Shown here one piece after another: positions 13,794 through 15,621 of a DNA stretch of 15,621 bases (the stretch's first letter is position 1; each line of letters starts with the position of its first letter). A model generated the notes under the pieces. It worked only from the letters and a program-made list of their open reading frames with translations. It did not search any database and was not told where the DNA came from. The stretch is from assembly GCA_011050175.1 (NCBI GenBank), contig DRGF01000016.1, positions 1 to 15,621 on the forward strand, given 5' to 3'. Made by a program: the position numbers and the translations under genes. The DNA comes from Thermococcus sp. (lineage in GTDB: Archaea; Methanobacteriota_B; Thermococci; Thermococcales; Thermococcaceae).

Positions 13794-15374
13794 TCAGCCC
13801 TCCATGCGGAGGCGCCTGATGACGAACTCCCTATCCATTGAGGCAAGGAACGGTGCCAGCCTCGGGCCCCTGTCCTTACCGATGAAGAGGTCGTAGAGCA
13901 CCTTGAACCATTCTTTGCTCGGAATGTTCCGCTTCTTGGCCGCGTCGAAGATAACGTTGTTGAGGTCATCGACGGTGAACTTTTCGTTGGCTTCAAGCCA
14001 GCCGGCCACTTCCTCGATGGCCTCCTTTATCTCTGGCCTGAGCTCGATCTTCGGCGGCTCCTCAAGGATGCTGAACTTAACGTTGTCCGGCGCGTACTTC
14101 TCGACCCAGTTCCTGGCCAGGCTTATGCGGAGCCTTATCCTCTCTATGTCCTCCTCAGTCAGCTCCACAGGTATGTGTCCCTGCTCCTGGAGAATGCGGA
14201 TTATACCATCCTCGTCGAGGTGCGGCATCTGGACGAGCGTAACCAGGAAGCGGAAGGGTGCCTGGGCAGTAGGCCTCTCCGGAACCTTGGGCATCGAAAG
14301 CTCGTAGGTTCTCTTGAGCTCCTCTTCCTCCTCCGGGTTCTTGGCGTGCTCAAGGCCGAAGTAGATGCGCTCAACCTTGTCAAACTCGTCGTAGAGGTTG
14401 AGCAGGCCGAGCCCGAGGTCAATCTTGAGCTCCTTGTTGGGCCTCGCCTTGGCGTATATGAAGCGGATTATACCCGGCTCAAGAACCTCGTAGAGGTCGC
14501 TGAGGAGTATAACGTTACCCTTGCTGCCTGACATCTTGCCCTTCTGGCCCTTGATTCCAACGAACTCGTACATGAGGTCTATCGGGGCCTTCCATCCGAA
14601 GACCTTCTCCACTATCTCCCTGCCGGTATCGTAGGAGCCGCCTGCGGCGAGGTGGTCCTTTCCGGCCGGCTCGAAGTCCACCTTGAAGTGGGCCCAGCGC
14701 ATCGGCCAGTCAACGCGCCACCTTAGCTTCACGTTGCCCTCGCGGATGTCCGTTTCTCCCTCGCTACCGCAGTGCGGGCACCTGTAGGCCACTTTCCACT
14801 CGCCGTCCCAGGAAACGAACTCCGCCTCCTTCCTGCACTTCGGGCAGTAGACCATCGCCGGCTGCCAGTTCTCATCCAAAGGCGGCTGCTTGGCCCTCTC
14901 GCGGTACTTGTCGAGTATAGCCTTTATCTCGTCGCGCTTGGCCAGGGCGGTCTTTATCTCCTCGGCGTACTCGCCCGACTTGTACAGTTCATAGGCGTGG
15001 AGAAAGTCCACCTCTATGCCGAGCTTCTCGACCTCGCTCTCAAAGAGCTCCATGAAGTGCTCCGCGTAGCTGTTGTGACAGCCCCACGGGTCTGGGACTT
15101 CGCGGACCGGCCTCGTGAGGTGCTCCTTCCACTCGGGTGGGACGTTCTTCGGAACCTTCCTAAACCTGTCGTAGTCGTCCCACATGTGGATGTGCCTGAC
15201 CTTCTTCCCCCTGTCCCTCAGGGCGTGGCCCACTATGTAGGCCGTGAAAAACTCCCTGAAGTTGCCTATGTGAACGTAACCGCTCGGAGTTATTCCGCTC
15301 TCAACGACGTATTCTTCCTTATCGCCCCTTTCACGGATGATTTTTTCTGCCATGTAGTCTGCCCAGTGAACCAT
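13794..15374 (-). CDS. lysS: Lysyl-tRNA synthetase, class I
   Basis: A 526-residue class I synthetase that charges tRNA-Lys; class I LysRS is used by most archaea in place of the class II enzyme. The ATP-binding HIGH motif appears as His35-Ile-Gly-Asn38, and the KMSKS loop as Lys280-Met-Ser-Gly-Ser284-Lys-Gly-Asn. A zinc-ribbon-like insert has CPKC (177, 180) and CPHC (199, 202). The C-terminal third is the helical anticodon-binding cage. The length is full. The ATG at 15374 has GGTGGTGAAA upstream with the usual spacing; the GTG codons at 15383 and 15380 lie in that site and are less likely starts. A TATA-like GCTTAAAAGC lies about 35 bases upstream. Confidence 0.97.
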   Translation of the reverse strand: MVHWADYMAEKIIRERGDKEEYVVESGITPSGYVHIGNFREFFTAYIVGHALRDRGKKVRHIHMWDDYDRFRKVPKNVPPEWKEHLTRPVREVPDPWGCHNSYAEHFMELFESEVEKLGIEVDFLHAYELYKSGEYAEEIKTALAKRDEIKAILDKYRERAKQPPLDENWQPAMVYCPKCRKEAEFVSWDGEWKVAYRCPHCGSEGETDIREGNVKLRWRVDWPMRWAHFKVDFEPAGKDHLAAGGSYDTGREIVEKVFGWKAPIDLMYEFVGIKGQKGKMSGSKGNVILLSDLYEVLEPGIIRFIYAKARPNKELKIDLGLGLLNLYDEFDKVERIYFGLEHAKNPEEEEELKRTYELSMPKVPERPTAQAPFRFLVTLVQMPHLDEDGIIRILQEQGHIPVELTEEDIERIRLRISLARNWVEKYAPDNVKFSILEEPPKIELRPEIKEAIEEVAGWLEANEKFTVDDLNNVIFDAAKKRNIPSKEWFKVLYDLFIGKDRGPRLAPFLASMDREFVIRRLRMEG

Positions 15375-15399
15375 TTTCACCACCGCGCTTAGGTCTGCG

Positions 15400-15500
15400 G
15401 AGGGGCTTTTAAGCTTAAGCTTGGCACGGGGAACAACTCCAAGAGGGAAAATTTTATAAGTTCTTATGGTAAAACCACGGATAAAAGTAATACGGAGGCA
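15400..15500. promoter_or_regulatory. Divergent promoters of lysS and the gene at the right edge
   Basis: Minus strand: GCTTAAAAGC near 15414-15405 is the lysS TATA candidate, directly beside a perfect palindrome AAGCTTAAGCTT at 15411-15422. Plus strand: ATTTTATAAG at 15451-15460 is a TATA box about 50 bases before the ATG at 15506, and GGAGG at 15495-15499 is its ribosome binding site. Confidence 0.5.
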
Positions 15501-15505
15501 TCCCC

Positions 15506-15621
15506 ATGGAGCTAGAGCTGAGGAGGATGCAGGTATTTTTCCCAGCCTCGCTTGAGGTTCAGGAGGAACTGCTCAAGGCGGGCTTTAAGGTACCCTATGA
15601 CAAGGAGAGCGGGAGAAAAAC
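15506..15621 (+). CDS. Unrecognised protein, N-terminal 38 residues only (gene runs off the window)
   Basis: The ATG at 15506 has GGAGG about 7 bases upstream and a TATA box at 15451-15460, so it is a real start. The visible part ([15 protein letters not shown], then [19 protein letters not shown]) is charged and soluble, with a short strand followed by a helix. I do not recognise the family. Confidence 0.75.
   Translation, partial: MELELRRMQVFFPASLEVQEELLKAGFKVPYDKESGRK

Overview
The window looks like a chromosomal segment of a Thermococcales archaeon, most likely Thermococcus. The evidence is a proteasome-activating nucleotidase with a C-terminal HbYX tail, an archaeal RIO2 kinase, a class I lysyl-tRNA synthetase, an archaeal PhoU-like protein with an AbrB head, TATA boxes about 26 bases before starts, GGTG-type ribosome binding sites about 6-7 bases before ATG, and very tight packing. 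From memory, the order PAN - MFS - RIO2 - helical protein - radical SAM - MFS - plant-type asparaginase matches T. kodakarensis around TK2252 to TK2246. I could not check this here.

Layout. 1-1379 (minus): the 5' end of a membrane protein gene and, upstream of it, a HAD-phosphatase/GT2 glycosyltransferase fusion. 1436-2344 (plus): a polyprenyl-phosphate GlcNAc-1-phosphate transferase family protein. 2301-3050 (minus): a stand-alone Cas6 homologue without the known catalytic residues. 3274-4470 (plus): PAN. 4457-5590 (minus): MFS transporter. 5686-7103 (plus): RIO2 kinase and a coupled helical-repeat protein. 7093-10136 (minus): a three-gene operon of Ntn asparaginase, an MFS transporter with no normal start codon, and a LipS-like radical SAM enzyme. 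10203-11117 (minus): AbrB-PhoU regulator. 11206-12372 (plus): MFS transporter. 12382-12966 (minus): orphan IorB-like subunit. 13101-13787 (plus): methyltransferase. 13794-15374 (minus): LysRS. 15506 to the end (plus): start of an unrecognised gene.

The genes cover separate housekeeping tasks: lipid-linked glycan synthesis at the left, protein turnover (PAN), ribosome maturation (RIO2), cofactor and amino-acid metabolism, and tRNA charging. Tail-to-tail pairs overlap or almost touch (44, 14 and 11 bp overlaps; 9 and 6 bp gaps), and head-to-head pairs share short divergent promoter regions. No tRNA, rRNA, insertion sequence or CRISPR array was seen, and no gene-free stretch exceeds 300 bases.

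The two most notable points are the Cas6 homologue that lacks the Tyr/His/Lys triad and has no array or other cas gene nearby, and the MFS gene at 8037-9212, whose conserved N-terminus has no ATG, GTG or TTG and appears to start at an ATC codon.
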